A stretch of DNA of 32,196 bases, taken from the NCBI GenBank assembly GCA_964589175.1, contig CAZPRY010000042.1, positions 1-32,196 of the forward strand, read 5' to 3'. The stretch comes from CAZPRY01 sp964589175. Lineage in GTDB: Bacteria; Fidelibacterota; UBA2242. The notes beneath the pieces are model-generated. The model had not been told where the DNA came from. It did not search any database and saw only the letters and a list, made by a program, of their open reading frames with translations. The position numbers were made by a program, and so were the translations under genes. Numbering within the stretch: the first letter of the stretch is position 1; each line of letters starts with the position of its first letter. Positions 8,057-15,977 of the stretch are shown piece after piece.

Positions 8057-9544
8057 ATGAGAATGAAACAAAGCATTTTGATTTGGGGATGTCTCCTGTG
8101 GAGTTCGGCCCTGCTCCCGGCCGCCGAAAGTTACAACCTCGACCTGCAGGGATCGCTGGACATTGCCATAAACCGCAGTTATAAGATGCGCACACTGAAG
8201 GAGAATCTGCTGCAGGCCGGGTACGAACTCAAAGCCGCTACCAGCCGTTTCAAGACCCAGGTTGACCTGGACCTGAAAATTCCGAATTACACCGAAACCA
8301 TGCGCAATTTCGAGGACAGCCTGGGCGTCCACTACTTTCCGGTCAAGCAGGCTGCCTACAGCAGCAACCTGGTGATTCGCCAGCCGCTGCCGACCGACGG
8401 CAGCATCGACCTGAGTTCCGGCTTCTACACCCTCGAAGATTATTACAGACGCAGGAACAGTATCCAACTCAACACCCGTTTGAGGATCACCCAGCCGCTG
8501 GAGGCCTTTTATTCATACAACCGCATCAAGTCGACCCTGCGCCAGGCGCAGCTGCATTTTGAATTGTCCCGGAAGCAGCTGAGCCGCAGCACCCTCGATC
8601 TGAATTACGAAGTGGGGCAGGCTTTCTATGGTCTGGTCTCCGCCAACGAGCGGGAGAAGATCGCCGAGCAGACCCTGCGTGTTCAGGAGGAAGCGTATCA
8701 CCTGGCCCAGAACAAGTACAAGGCCGGGGTGATCGCCGAGGTTGAGGCGCTGCAGATGGAAGTGGATTACGGGGAAGCCCAGAACAGTTACGACATTGCC
8801 GTTGCCAACCGCCGCTCGCAGGCCAACTACCTGAAACAGTTGCTGGGGATCAATCTCGCCGATACGGTGCGGGTGGATTACGATTTGAGTTATCAGGTGG
8901 TCGCTGTCGATGCGGAACAGGCCGTGGCGCTGGGGCTGAAGAACCGCCTGGAAATCCGCGAAAAGGAGATCAGCGCTGAATTGTCCGAAATCGATATCCG
9001 GCGTACCCGCGCGGACGGCCGCATAACGGGATCGATCTCGGCCTATTACGATTTTATCGGAATCGGTGAGGATGACCGCAACATCGCCCTGAGCCGGACT
9101 TTCGATAAAACCTGGCAGAATCTGAGCGACCGGCCCGGCAACAAAGGTGTTTCGCTGGATATATCCATACCGATCTGGGACTGGGGCGTGAACCGTGCCC
9201 AGGTGAAAGCCGCGGAAGCCGGACTGCGTAAAGCCCGCTACACCCTAGAAAACGAAAAAGTGAGTGTGGAACGCGATATCCGCGATACGGTTACCCAATT
9301 GAAAAGCAGTTTGAAGCGATTGCATTTACTGGAAAAAAACGTGGCCGTTGCGGAGAAGAGTTTCGAGATCAGCAAGAATCGTTTCAGTAACGGCGATATC
9401 AACAGCCAGTCGCTGGCGCTGGACCGCAACCGTCTCAGCCAGGCCTATGTCTCGCGCCTGGAAGCCTACATCAGTTACAAGTTGCTGCTGGCCGATTTGG
9501 CGCGCAAAACATTTTATGATTATGAGAACGACCGGGTGCTGTAA
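8057..9544 (+). CDS. TolC-family outer-membrane efflux protein
   Basis: This 495-residue protein has a signal peptide (MRMKQSILIWGCLLWSSALLPAAES, cleavage probably after PAA) and the duplicated helical-barrel organisation of TolC-type channels: two repeats with long Gln/Ala/Glu-rich helices, for example YEVGQAFYGLVSANEREKIA and later DIRDTVTQLKSSLKRLHLLEKN, and beta-strand regions such as GVSLDISIPIWDWGVNRAQV. Trimers of this kind form the outer-membrane duct of tripartite exporters. It follows the permease by about 70 bases and completes the adaptor-permease-channel set. The start has only a weak ribosome site; an ATG two codons later is equally possible. Substrate unknown. Confidence 0.9.
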   Translation: MRMKQSILIWGCLLWSSALLPAAESYNLDLQGSLDIAINRSYKMRTLKENLLQAGYELKAATSRFKTQVDLDLKIPNYTETMRNFEDSLGVHYFPVKQAAYSSNLVIRQPLPTDGSIDLSSGFYTLEDYYRRRNSIQLNTRLRITQPLEAFYSYNRIKSTLRQAQLHFELSRKQLSRSTLDLNYEVGQAFYGLVSANEREKIAEQTLRVQEEAYHLAQNKYKAGVIAEVEALQMEVDYGEAQNSYDIAVANRRSQANYLKQLLGINLADTVRVDYDLSYQVVAVDAEQAVALGLKNRLEIREKEISAELSEIDIRRTRADGRITGSISAYYDFIGIGEDDRNIALSRTFDKTWQNLSDRPGNKGVSLDISIPIWDWGVNRAQVKAAEAGLRKARYTLENEKVSVERDIRDTVTQLKSSLKRLHLLEKNVAVAEKSFEISKNRFSNGDINSQSLALDRNRLSQAYVSRLEAYISYKLLLADLARKTFYDYENDRVL

Positions 9545-9575
9545 AAAGGCTAATTCGGAATCGATTGAGGAGAGC

Positions 9576-11417
9576 GTGAAAAAAGGCAATTTCCTGGAAT
9601 ATCTGCAAAATAACATCGTTCTTTTTGATGGGGCGATGGGGACGATGATTTATAAACGCGGCGTCTATGTCAACCGCTGTTTCGATGAACTTAACCTGAG
9701 CAACCCCAAACTGGTGCAGGAAGTCCACAGCGAGTACCTGCGCGCCGGGGCCGTTGTGCTGGAGACCAACACCTTCGGCGCCAACCGCTTCAAGTTACTT
9801 TCGCACGGATTTCTGGAAGACCTGGACGCCATCAATTTTCAGGGCGCCTGCATCGCCCGCGAGGTCGCCGGCGAGTATGCCTGGGTGGCCGGCAGCATCG
9901 GACCGCTGGGCATCCGCCTGGAACCCTGGGGCCCGACATCCTATCAGGAGGCGCGGGATGCTTTTCGCGAGCAGGCGCAGGCTTTACTCAAGGGCGGCGT
10001 CGATCTGTTCATCATTGAGACGATCCCGGACCTGACGGAAATGGAGCAGGCGATCAAGGCCGTAAAAGAGCTTTGTGCACTTCCGATCGTGGCCCAGATG
10101 ACAATCGGTGAGGATGGAGATTCGCCCTACGGATCGTCACCGCAGAAAATCGCCCGCAGTCTCTCCGACTGGGGCGCGGATGTGGTCGGCCTGAACTGCA
10201 GCGTCGGTCCGCAGATCATGCTGGAAGCCCTGGAGAAAATGGTCAAGGTTACCGACAAGCCGCTCTCGGTTCAGCCGAACGCCGGGCTGCCGCGTAGTGT
10301 CGAGGGCCGCAATATCTACCTGGCTTCCCCGGAATATATGGCGGAGTACGCCCGCCGCTTCATTCAGGCCGGAGCCAAGGTCATCGGAGGTTGCTGCGGA
10401 ACCACGCCCAAGTACATCAAGGCCATGCACAGCGCCGTTCAGTCGCTGATTCCGCATAAACGCAAAATCGAAATCAAAATACCCGCGGCGGAAGACCTGA
10501 CCTGTCACACGAAACCGCTGAAAGACAGGTCCCGCTTCGCTGCGAAACTGGCGGCCGGCGAATTTGTGACTTCCGTTGAACTGGTGCCGCCGCGCGGCAG
10601 CGATACGCAGAAAGCCCTGGAAGTGGCCGCCATCCTGAAAGCGGCGGGCGTCGATGCGATCAATCTCCCGGAAGGACCGCGGGCGCTTTCACGCATGGGT
10701 GCTCCCTACCTGGCGAAGATCATCGCCGACAAGGTGGGGATCGAACCGGTGGTGCATTACACCTGCCGCGACCGCAACCTGCTTGGAATCATCTCGGATA
10801 TGCTCGGAATCAACGCCATTGGCCTCCACAATTTGTTGCTGATTACGGGCGATCCGCCCAAGATGGGCAATCTTCCCGATGCCACGGCGGTCTTCGACGT
10901 CGATTCCATCGGCTTGGTGAATGTCGTCCACAGTTTGAATTGCGGGGTCGATTTAGGCGGGAATCCGATCGGCGGTGCGACCGAATACGTTATCGGGGTG
11001 GGCGTCAACCCGGGTGCGGTTGACCCGGACTACGAGCTGAAACGCTTCCGCTGGAAAGTCGAAGCCGGTGCGGAATACGCCATCACCCAGCCGGTTTTCG
11101 ATGTGCAATTACTGCTGGATTTTCTGCAAAGGATCGAAGATATACGCATCCCGATCATCGCCGGGATCTGGCCCCTGGTCAGCCTGCGCAACGCCGAGTT
11201 TATGAACAACGAGGTGCCCGGCGCGCATGTTCCCGACGAGATCATGGACCGCATGCGCAAGGCCCGCAGCAAACAGGAGGCGCTCGAAACCGGTCTGGAA
11301 ATCGCCCGGGAATCGATCCGCCAAATCCATGCTCATGTTGAAGGTGTCCAGGTTTCGATGCCCTTCGGCAAAGTGGAATACCCGCTCGAAGTGCTCAAGG
11401 TGTTGAAGGAATTGTAG
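9576..11417 (+). CDS. Bifunctional homocysteine S-methyltransferase / 5,10-methylenetetrahydrofolate reductase
   Basis: The 613-residue protein joins two folate/methionine enzymes. Residues about 1-300 form a homocysteine S-methyltransferase barrel: it begins with VLFDGAMGTMIYKRG and has all three zinc cysteines, C208 in GLNCSVGP and C273-C274 in GGCCGTTP. Residues about 320-613 form a MetF-like FAD barrel (VTSVELVPPRGSD near 330, then HYTCRDRN, LLITGDPPK, and AEYAITQPVFD) that reduces methylene-THF to methyl-THF. The length matches the YitJ-type fusion. The GTG start is chosen because it follows GAGGAG and leaves the usual 15-17 residues before the first barrel strand; a longer reading from 9348 runs inside the TolC gene. 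It follows the TolC gene by 31 bases and may be cotranscribed, though the functions are unrelated. The natural methyl donor (for instance S-methylmethionine) is unknown. Confidence 0.93.
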   Translation: MKKGNFLEYLQNNIVLFDGAMGTMIYKRGVYVNRCFDELNLSNPKLVQEVHSEYLRAGAVVLETNTFGANRFKLLSHGFLEDLDAINFQGACIAREVAGEYAWVAGSIGPLGIRLEPWGPTSYQEARDAFREQAQALLKGGVDLFIIETIPDLTEMEQAIKAVKELCALPIVAQMTIGEDGDSPYGSSPQKIARSLSDWGADVVGLNCSVGPQIMLEALEKMVKVTDKPLSVQPNAGLPRSVEGRNIYLASPEYMAEYARRFIQAGAKVIGGCCGTTPKYIKAMHSAVQSLIPHKRKIEIKIPAAEDLTCHTKPLKDRSRFAAKLAAGEFVTSVELVPPRGSDTQKALEVAAILKAAGVDAINLPEGPRALSRMGAPYLAKIIADKVGIEPVVHYTCRDRNLLGIISDMLGINAIGLHNLLLITGDPPKMGNLPDATAVFDVDSIGLVNVVHSLNCGVDLGGNPIGGATEYVIGVGVNPGAVDPDYELKRFRWKVEAGAEYAITQPVFDVQLLLDFLQRIEDIRIPIIAGIWPLVSLRNAEFMNNEVPGAHVPDEIMDRMRKARSKQEALETGLEIARESIRQIHAHVEGVQVSMPFGKVEYPLEVLKVLKEL

Positions 11418-11796
11418 ACCGGGCGATCTGTTTCAGGACACACAGTCGGCGTAAATGATCCTTTGCTGATCCAATAGTGGGAGGGGTGCTCGAGATAATG
11501 CCTATTCCGGGTACCCAATAACGGATTGGTCTATAAAGAGATCCATGTTTTTATAGCTATTGACAACGTCTGATTTCATGCGTAGAATCACAACAAATGC
11601 GGTTACCTAAAGTCAATAAGGTAAACTCGGTTTTAAATTTAGCGACACCGAAAATGGAATCTATATACAAGGAGGTGGCTTAACAGTAGGTTTACCCCAA
11701 GGTCAAGCAACGGGAAAATGGTTACAAAGAACCTCTCGAAAGCAGAACTGAACAAACGCAATATGGAAAATCTCTATCGTATAAAGGTCCAATAAT
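11418..11796 (+). other. Accessory intergenic stretch: promoter and short peptide frames
   Basis: This 379-base gap separates the folate enzyme from the Fic gene. The first 140 bases show nothing I recognise. A near-consensus promoter follows at 11560-11588. Downstream of it three frames give short plausible peptides but no full gene: an ATG at 11597 with a 28-codon frame ending at 11683, a frame from 11620 to 11750 with the segment ENGIYIQGGGLTVGLPQGQ, and an ATG at 11718 with 25 codons ending at 11795, one base before the Fic start. An orphan AAGGAGGTGG at 11669-11678 looks like a ribosome site. This could be a decayed small gene or a leader with upstream frames; I cannot decide. Confidence 0.4.
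11560..11588 (+). promoter_or_regulatory. Near-consensus sigma-70 type promoter ahead of the Fic gene
   Basis: TTGACA at 11560-11565 and TAGAAT at 11583-11588 are separated by exactly 17 bases. Transcription would start near 11595, giving a leader of about 200 bases before the Fic ATG at 11797, or an almost leaderless start at the ATG at 11597. Confidence 0.7.
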
Positions 11797-12876
11797 ATGA
11801 GTTATTCAAAAGACCTGCCATTTAACGACTTGCCAATGCTCCCACCCGATCTAAAAGCGTGGGAAACAATCGGAATCTATAAAAAACTAGCCGAAGCTCG
11901 CGCCGCCCTGGCTGAGTTGAAAGGACGACTACTAATCATACCAAATCCTTTAATGCTCATAAATACATTGGTACTGCGAGAGGCGAAAGATAGTTCGACT
12001 ATTGAAAATATCGTTACCAGCAGTGATAAACTCTTCAAGGCATTTTCTTCTCCTAGGGCGGCGATTGATCCCGCGACCAAGGAAGTCCTCCGCTATCGTG
12101 AAGCGCTATGGAAAGCATTCACCTCACTTAAACGGCGAGAGAATTTTTCGGTAAATCTTATAGAAATAATGTTCAGGACAATCACAGAAAAGGACGAAGG
12201 CATCCGGGATCACCAGGTATGGATCGGAAATGCAATCAACGTTGCCTATACCCCGCCCGAACCGGGAAGGACACTAAGTGATAAATTAAGTAATTGGTTC
12301 GATTTCGCCCTTGAAAGGAACGGTGTCGATCCCTTAATCAAGTTGGCAATGCTTCATTACCAGTTCGAGGCAATTCATCCGTTTACTGACGGTAATGGAA
12401 GAACGGGTAGAATTCTAAGTGTTCTCTATCTCTGTCTTGAGCAACTGCTCGATTTACCAGTGCTATATCTCTCGAAATATATCTTGGAGTATAAAAACGA
12501 CTACTACCGTCTCCTGCGTGAAGTAACGGAACAAGGAAACTGGAACGGTTGGATTTTCTATATACTGGAAGGCGTAAAACAGACATCTGCACTGACTCTT
12601 GAAACTGTTAACGCCATCCACGAACAGTATATCTCTGTTATGGATCTCGTTCGCAAGAAGGCGAAGGAAATTTATTCGCGGGAGCTGATCGAGATACTCT
12701 TCAGCCAGCCATACTGTAAAATAGCGATACTCGAACAGATGAAAATCGCTTCTCGCAACACGGCAAGCAAATATTTGCACCGGTTAGAAGAACTTGGAAT
12801 TCTGCAATCCGAATCGGTTGGCAGAGAAGTTTTGTACAAGAATATAGCGCTCTATGAACTACTTTCAACGAGCTAA
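11797..12876 (+). CDS. Fic-domain protein, class II (AMP-transferase family) with C-terminal winged helix
   Basis: Fic proteins usually transfer AMP (or another nucleotide part) to a hydroxyl group of a target protein. The 359-residue product has the complete catalytic loop HPFTDGNGRTGR at residues 194-205 (motif HPFxDGNGRxxR). Upstream, SSTIEN at residues 66-71 fits the inhibitory helix motif (S/T)xxxE(G/N), with E70 as the obstructing Glu, so this is a self-inhibited class II Fic. The C-terminus (about 295-355, beginning IEILFSQPYCKIAILEQMKI) looks like a winged-helix domain, as in many stand-alone bacterial Fic proteins. No separate antitoxin gene accompanies it. The gene is richer in A+T than its neighbours and sits in an accessory island with its own promoter, suggesting horizontal acquisition. 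The target is unknown. Confidence 0.93.
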   Translation: MSYSKDLPFNDLPMLPPDLKAWETIGIYKKLAEARAALAELKGRLLIIPNPLMLINTLVLREAKDSSTIENIVTSSDKLFKAFSSPRAAIDPATKEVLRYREALWKAFTSLKRRENFSVNLIEIMFRTITEKDEGIRDHQVWIGNAINVAYTPPEPGRTLSDKLSNWFDFALERNGVDPLIKLAMLHYQFEAIHPFTDGNGRTGRILSVLYLCLEQLLDLPVLYLSKYILEYKNDYYRLLREVTEQGNWNGWIFYILEGVKQTSALTLETVNAIHEQYISVMDLVRKKAKEIYSRELIEILFSQPYCKIAILEQMKIASRNTASKYLHRLEELGILQSESVGREVLYKNIALYELLSTS

Positions 12877-12882
12877 ACCCGA

Positions 12883-13000
12883 TGCACATTTTAAGCTGTC
12901 CATTGTGCAATACTTCCCTGACCTGCACAGCTACTGTGCATGTAAGCTGTCTATTGCACAAATAAGTTGAAAATCTGTGCAATTAGCTAACATCCTGCAC
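12883..13000. repeat. Symmetric array of seven alternating TGCAC / GTGCA sites
   Basis: Just after the Fic gene, TGCAC occurs at 12883, 12924, 12955 and 12996, and its complement GTGCA at 12905, 12936 and 12977. Spacings are 22, 19, 12, 19, 22 and 19 bases, and the first six sites are mirror-symmetric about base 12932. The centre is a perfect 7-bp inverted repeat (TGCACAG at 12924-12930, CTGTGCA at 12934-12940) with a 3-base loop. A 19-base direct repeat (TAAGCTGTCCATTGTGCAA at 12892 and a copy at 12943, 16 of 19 equal) is embedded. No T-run follows, so it is not a standard terminator. A cluster of protein-binding sites is possible. Confidence 0.7.
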
Positions 13001-13108
13001 CATAGCTGGGCATTTCGAAATTCGGAACTCGTTGCCGCGAGGAACGGCAATGGGTGAGTGAAGAGAATTTAAGATTAAGGATATTGTCATTTTCGTTCCG
13101 TCAGATCC

Positions 13109-13407
13109 TCAGACCTGATGCAGTACCTTGATGCCTCTTCGTGCCAACTCTGCGTCGATTATAAATTCCTTCCCATCTCATCCGCAAAACGTATTATCGG
13201 TACCATCCTGCCCCTGTCTATCGTTGGAACAGCCCCATATTCCCTCGGAATCGCTCCTACTACCAAGCGCCCTGCGATCGTTGCAAAGGGAATTATCTTC
13301 ATGGTAGATGTTTTCGTGACCATTGTAAAGGGAACTGTCTTGTTACCATGTGAATCGGTCTGATATACTGAAGGATGCCAATCCTGGAATTGACCTGATA
13401 GAATCAC
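13109..13407 (-). pseudogene. Probable frameshifted remnant of an unknown protein
   Basis: On the minus strand an open frame from 13407 to 13159 reads like real protein in the part that starts YQTDSHGNKTVPFTMVTKT and continues with IIPFATIAGRLVVGAIP. It stops at 13159-13161 after DEMGRNL. A single-base shift near the GGAAGG at about 13170 would continue the reading as KEFIIDAELARRGIKVLHQV to a TGA at 13109-13111. That continuity across a one-base indel suggests a decayed gene or a sequencing indel. I do not recognise the family. The overlapping plus-strand frame 13118-13363 would then be a shadow. Confidence is low because no motif anchors it. Confidence 0.3.
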
Positions 13408-13550
13408 GTTTTTTATTGTTCTTCAATCCGGGTATCTATATTTTCAATACATACTTTTGTATGCAACTCCGAAACTTGACAGTATAATGATGATATCAAA
13501 ATCCAGAATTTGACATTGCGGGGCGGCCTAATAACACGAGGAACAAGAAG

Positions 13551-14366
13551 ATGACGGGCGCGAAACAGTCAGCAAGAAAGATTCGGATGAAAACCGTTTT
13601 GATTATTTTTCTTTTTGGTGCTTTGCTTTCGTGCAGATCAAAACCGGCGACAACAGATTGTTTGAATAATGATGATATCACCGTCATTAACCTGGGAGGG
13701 ATCAACTGCTTTCTGCTGAGAAGCGCTAGCGGATTCATACTAATCGATAACGCAGTTCCGCAAAAGCGTGATAATATCGAAGCGGGTATCCTGGCAGCCG
13801 GTTATAAACCGGAGGACCTGCAGCTGGTTATATTAACCCATGGGGACTACGATCATGTCAGTAATTCAACCTACTTCCGGGATAAATATAACGTGAAAAT
13901 CGCCATGCATAACGATGATGTCGGGATGGTGGAAAATTGCGACATGACCTGGAACAGAACCAAAGAAAACGAATATTATGCACTTAAATTCAGAATGATC
14001 TCCATGCTGTCAATATTCTTCAAGACCGGCGACTGTAAGACCTTCAGCCCGGACCTGATTATCGATGAATCCTTCGATCTGTCGGAATACGGCTCGACAG
14101 CGAAAATTGTCTACTTGCCCGGACATTCAAAGGGCTCGATTGGCGTTCTGACAGAAGACGGTGACCTGATTTGCGGTGACCTGATGTACAACATTTTCAA
14201 GCCGGAATTTTTGTACATCAATGAGCTTCCCGACGCGATGGACAGCATCGAACGCCTGAGAACCATGAACATCCGGACCGTCTATCCCGGGCATGGCAAT
14301 CCCTTCGAATTCGATCGGTTTATCCATAAGTACTACGACAGGAAATTTTCAAAAATGAAATCGTGA
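13551..14366 (+). CDS. Metallo-beta-lactamase-fold hydrolase, predicted lipoprotein
   Basis: The 271-residue protein begins with a charged n-region, a hydrophobic stretch VLIIFLFGALLSC and a lipobox cysteine at residue 28, so it is probably exported and lipid-anchored. The mature part is a metallo-beta-lactamase fold: ILTHGDYDHVSNS (H97, D99, D101, H102), then LPGHSKGSIGV, ICGDLMY, and YPGHGNPFEF near the end. The usual HxHxDH motif is HGDYDH here, with Asp in place of the second His, a variant common in this superfamily. The ATG at 13551 follows GAGGAA; the ATG at 13587 would still leave a complete signal. The substrate is unknown; relatives include lactonases, glyoxalase II and other esterases. 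The next gene starts 9 bases downstream. Confidence 0.85.
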   Translation: MTGAKQSARKIRMKTVLIIFLFGALLSCRSKPATTDCLNNDDITVINLGGINCFLLRSASGFILIDNAVPQKRDNIEAGILAAGYKPEDLQLVILTHGDYDHVSNSTYFRDKYNVKIAMHNDDVGMVENCDMTWNRTKENEYYALKFRMISMLSIFFKTGDCKTFSPDLIIDESFDLSEYGSTAKIVYLPGHSKGSIGVLTEDGDLICGDLMYNIFKPEFLYINELPDAMDSIERLRTMNIRTVYPGHGNPFEFDRFIHKYYDRKFSKMKS

Positions 14367-14375
14367 GGAGCCAAA

Positions 14376-14852
14376 ATGGCGAGTCTGTCACCAGGAACCG
14401 CCGGCGCCAAGGAAGCCTTTGCTATCTCTGTAATCAGGGACGACTATGCCCTGCAAATCCCACCCAAAGCGATGGCCCATTACGGCATCAGCGACCAGGA
14501 CCAAGTCCTGCTCACCACGGGACATGTAGAAGGCAGCGGGTTCGGCTTGATCAAAAAGGCAACAGTTGAGAGATCGGTATTTAAGAAATGCGCGGATCAA
14601 CTCAACGCAATTGGTGATTTGCGCTGGTTTGGGAAACGGGCCTATGTCCTGCTCGACATCACCGACGGCGTTATTCGATTAAATGCTGAGATTCTGAAAG
14701 CATTTTTACTGAAAATCGGCGATAAACTCGTAGCGGTGAAAAGCACCACTGTGACCATGAGCCTCACGCCGGTTGAAGTCTGGCAGAAGGTTTTTGAAAA
14801 ACATGGTTTTACTGAAGCAATCAAGAACCTGGAAAAGCTTGAAGTGTATTAG
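14376..14852 (+). CDS. Hypothetical protein with AbrB-like beta segments
   Basis: I do not recognise a named family for this 158-residue soluble protein. Two segments resemble swapped-hairpin AbrB elements: YALQIPPKAMAHYGISDQDQ (about residues 26-45, followed by VLLTTG), and later VIRLNAEILKAFLLKIGDKL followed by VAVKSTT. Such beta elements often bind DNA or serve as dimerization modules, but no clear basic DNA-binding surface is visible. The C-terminus (TPVEVWQKVFEKHGFTEAI) is helical. The start follows GAGGAG with a 5-base gap, and the ribosome site overlaps the stop of the lipoprotein gene, so the two are almost certainly cotranscribed. Function is open. Confidence 0.75.
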   Translation: MASLSPGTAGAKEAFAISVIRDDYALQIPPKAMAHYGISDQDQVLLTTGHVEGSGFGLIKKATVERSVFKKCADQLNAIGDLRWFGKRAYVLLDITDGVIRLNAEILKAFLLKIGDKLVAVKSTTVTMSLTPVEVWQKVFEKHGFTEAIKNLEKLEVY

Positions 14853-14997
14853 GCCGCACTGACAATCGCATGTACCAAGGTTTCAGATTCATCACACAGC
14901 AGAGAGGATGTAACAAGCATAAAACGCTCCTTCGTCGCCCCGATGAATCAGGCTTCCTCGGATGACGCTAGGATTGTTTGCGCGATTCCTAGGGATA

Positions 14998-15975
14998 TTA
15001 AGGTTGATTCAGGATGCGGTCCATGACCCAATTGGTGCGGGCGCCGGTCTGCCCGGTGCTGGGGCATTTGCCCCGGCCCGTCAATTCATCGACGATTATC
15101 TGGATCAACGGCTGTTGGATGTGCGCCGGATTGATGAAATTAAATTCCAGCCGGCCGCCTGAATTTTCGAGTACAATCGCTTCTTCCCCGAAAGTCGAGA
15201 AAACGATCTTGCCTTGAGCGCCGATGATTTCAGTGTGATCCAGGTTGGAGTAGCTGCTGAAATTCCAGATACAGGTGCCCTGGACCCCGCTTTCGAAAAG
15301 GTATGCCCCGGAGAAGGCGTCCGCGGCGGGGTAGAGTTTCTGCTGATTGCTGGCAAAGCCCGAAGCCGCAACGATGTCGCCGAGCAGGAATTGCAGGATG
15401 TCGATATTATGGCAGGCCAGATCGTAGAAGTACCCGGCGCCTCCGATTTGCGGGTCAACACGCCAATGTGGTCCGCCCGTCAAGTCTATATCAAGCGGTG
15501 GGCGGTAAAAGACCGTATTGACGGCCCGCACGGTGCCGATCGCATTTTCCGACAGCAATTCCCTGATTTTCAGGAAGCGCGGCAAAGCCCGGCGGTAATA
15601 GGCCACGAAAAGCGGAACGCCGGCATCCGCGCAGGCGGCAATCATCTCGAGACACTCGGCGTAATTCATCGCCATCGGTTTTTCGACATAGATCGGTTTA
15701 CCGGCCCGGGCGATCTGAAGCACGTATTGTTTGTGAAAAACCGGCGGCGTGGCGATGTAAACGGCATCCACAGCGGGATCGCGGATCAGGGCCTCGGCGT
15801 CGTCATACCAACGCGGGATGTCATGGCGGCGGGCGTAGTCCGCGGCTTTTGCGGCGTTGCGGCGCATGACCGCCACAAGTTCCGAACGTTTGGCCTTCTG
15901 AAAGGCCGGCCCGCTCTTGACTTCGGTAACCTCCCCACAACCGATCATGCCCCAGCGGATACGTTTTATCTGCAT
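14998..15975 (-). CDS. Gfo/Idh/MocA-family NAD(P)-dependent oxidoreductase
   Basis: The 325-residue protein belongs to the dehydrogenases that oxidise or reduce sugars, inositols and related polyols with NAD(P). The N-terminal Rossmann part starts RIRWGMIGCGEVTEVK (dinucleotide loop at residues 9-15) and includes VDAVYIATPPVFHKQYV. The catalytic lysine is K99 in YVEKPMAMNYAEC. The C-terminal alpha/beta domain has GGAGYFYDLACHNIDILQFL, the family pattern with Asp and His near the active site. Length is in the lower normal range. It starts two bases after the stop of the membrane-protein gene, with GAGGA about nine bases upstream of its ATG, so it is cotranscribed with it. The substrate cannot be inferred from context. 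Confidence 0.93.
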   Translation of the reverse strand: MQIKRIRWGMIGCGEVTEVKSGPAFQKAKRSELVAVMRRNAAKAADYARRHDIPRWYDDAEALIRDPAVDAVYIATPPVFHKQYVLQIARAGKPIYVEKPMAMNYAECLEMIAACADAGVPLFVAYYRRALPRFLKIRELLSENAIGTVRAVNTVFYRPPLDIDLTGGPHWRVDPQIGGAGYFYDLACHNIDILQFLLGDIVAASGFASNQQKLYPAADAFSGAYLFESGVQGTCIWNFSSYSNLDHTEIIGAQGKIVFSTFGEEAIVLENSGGRLEFNFINPAHIQQPLIQIIVDELTGRGKCPSTGQTGARTNWVMDRILNQP

Positions 15976-15977
15976 TC

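Larger units (their letters stand above)
12877..13550. other. Gene-poor accessory stretch between Fic and the lipoprotein gene
   Basis: This 674-base interval contains the TGCAC/GTGCA array (12883-13000), a probable decayed coding segment on the minus strand (13109-13407), and an A+T-rich last part. TTGACA occurs at 13476 and 13510 and TATAAT at 13483, but none of these combine with a normal 16-18 base spacer, so I do not call a promoter. Nothing else is recognisable, and no intact transposase is present. Confidence 0.5.

Noticed and set aside
9348..9575. Upstream extension of the methyltransferase/MTHFR frame
   Set aside because: It lies inside the TolC gene in another frame and is Arg/Ser/Thr-rich; the GTG at 9576 with GAGGAG is the better start.
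9540..9576. Possible SAM or cobalamin riboswitch ahead of the methionine-related genes (also looked for at 18239-18458)
   Set aside because: The first gap is too short and the second shows no conserved B12-box or SAM-box-like elements.
13476..13540. TTGACA and TATAAT hexamers upstream of the lipoprotein gene
   Set aside because: The boxes lie one base apart or at wrong distances, so they do not form a promoter with a 16-18 base spacer.
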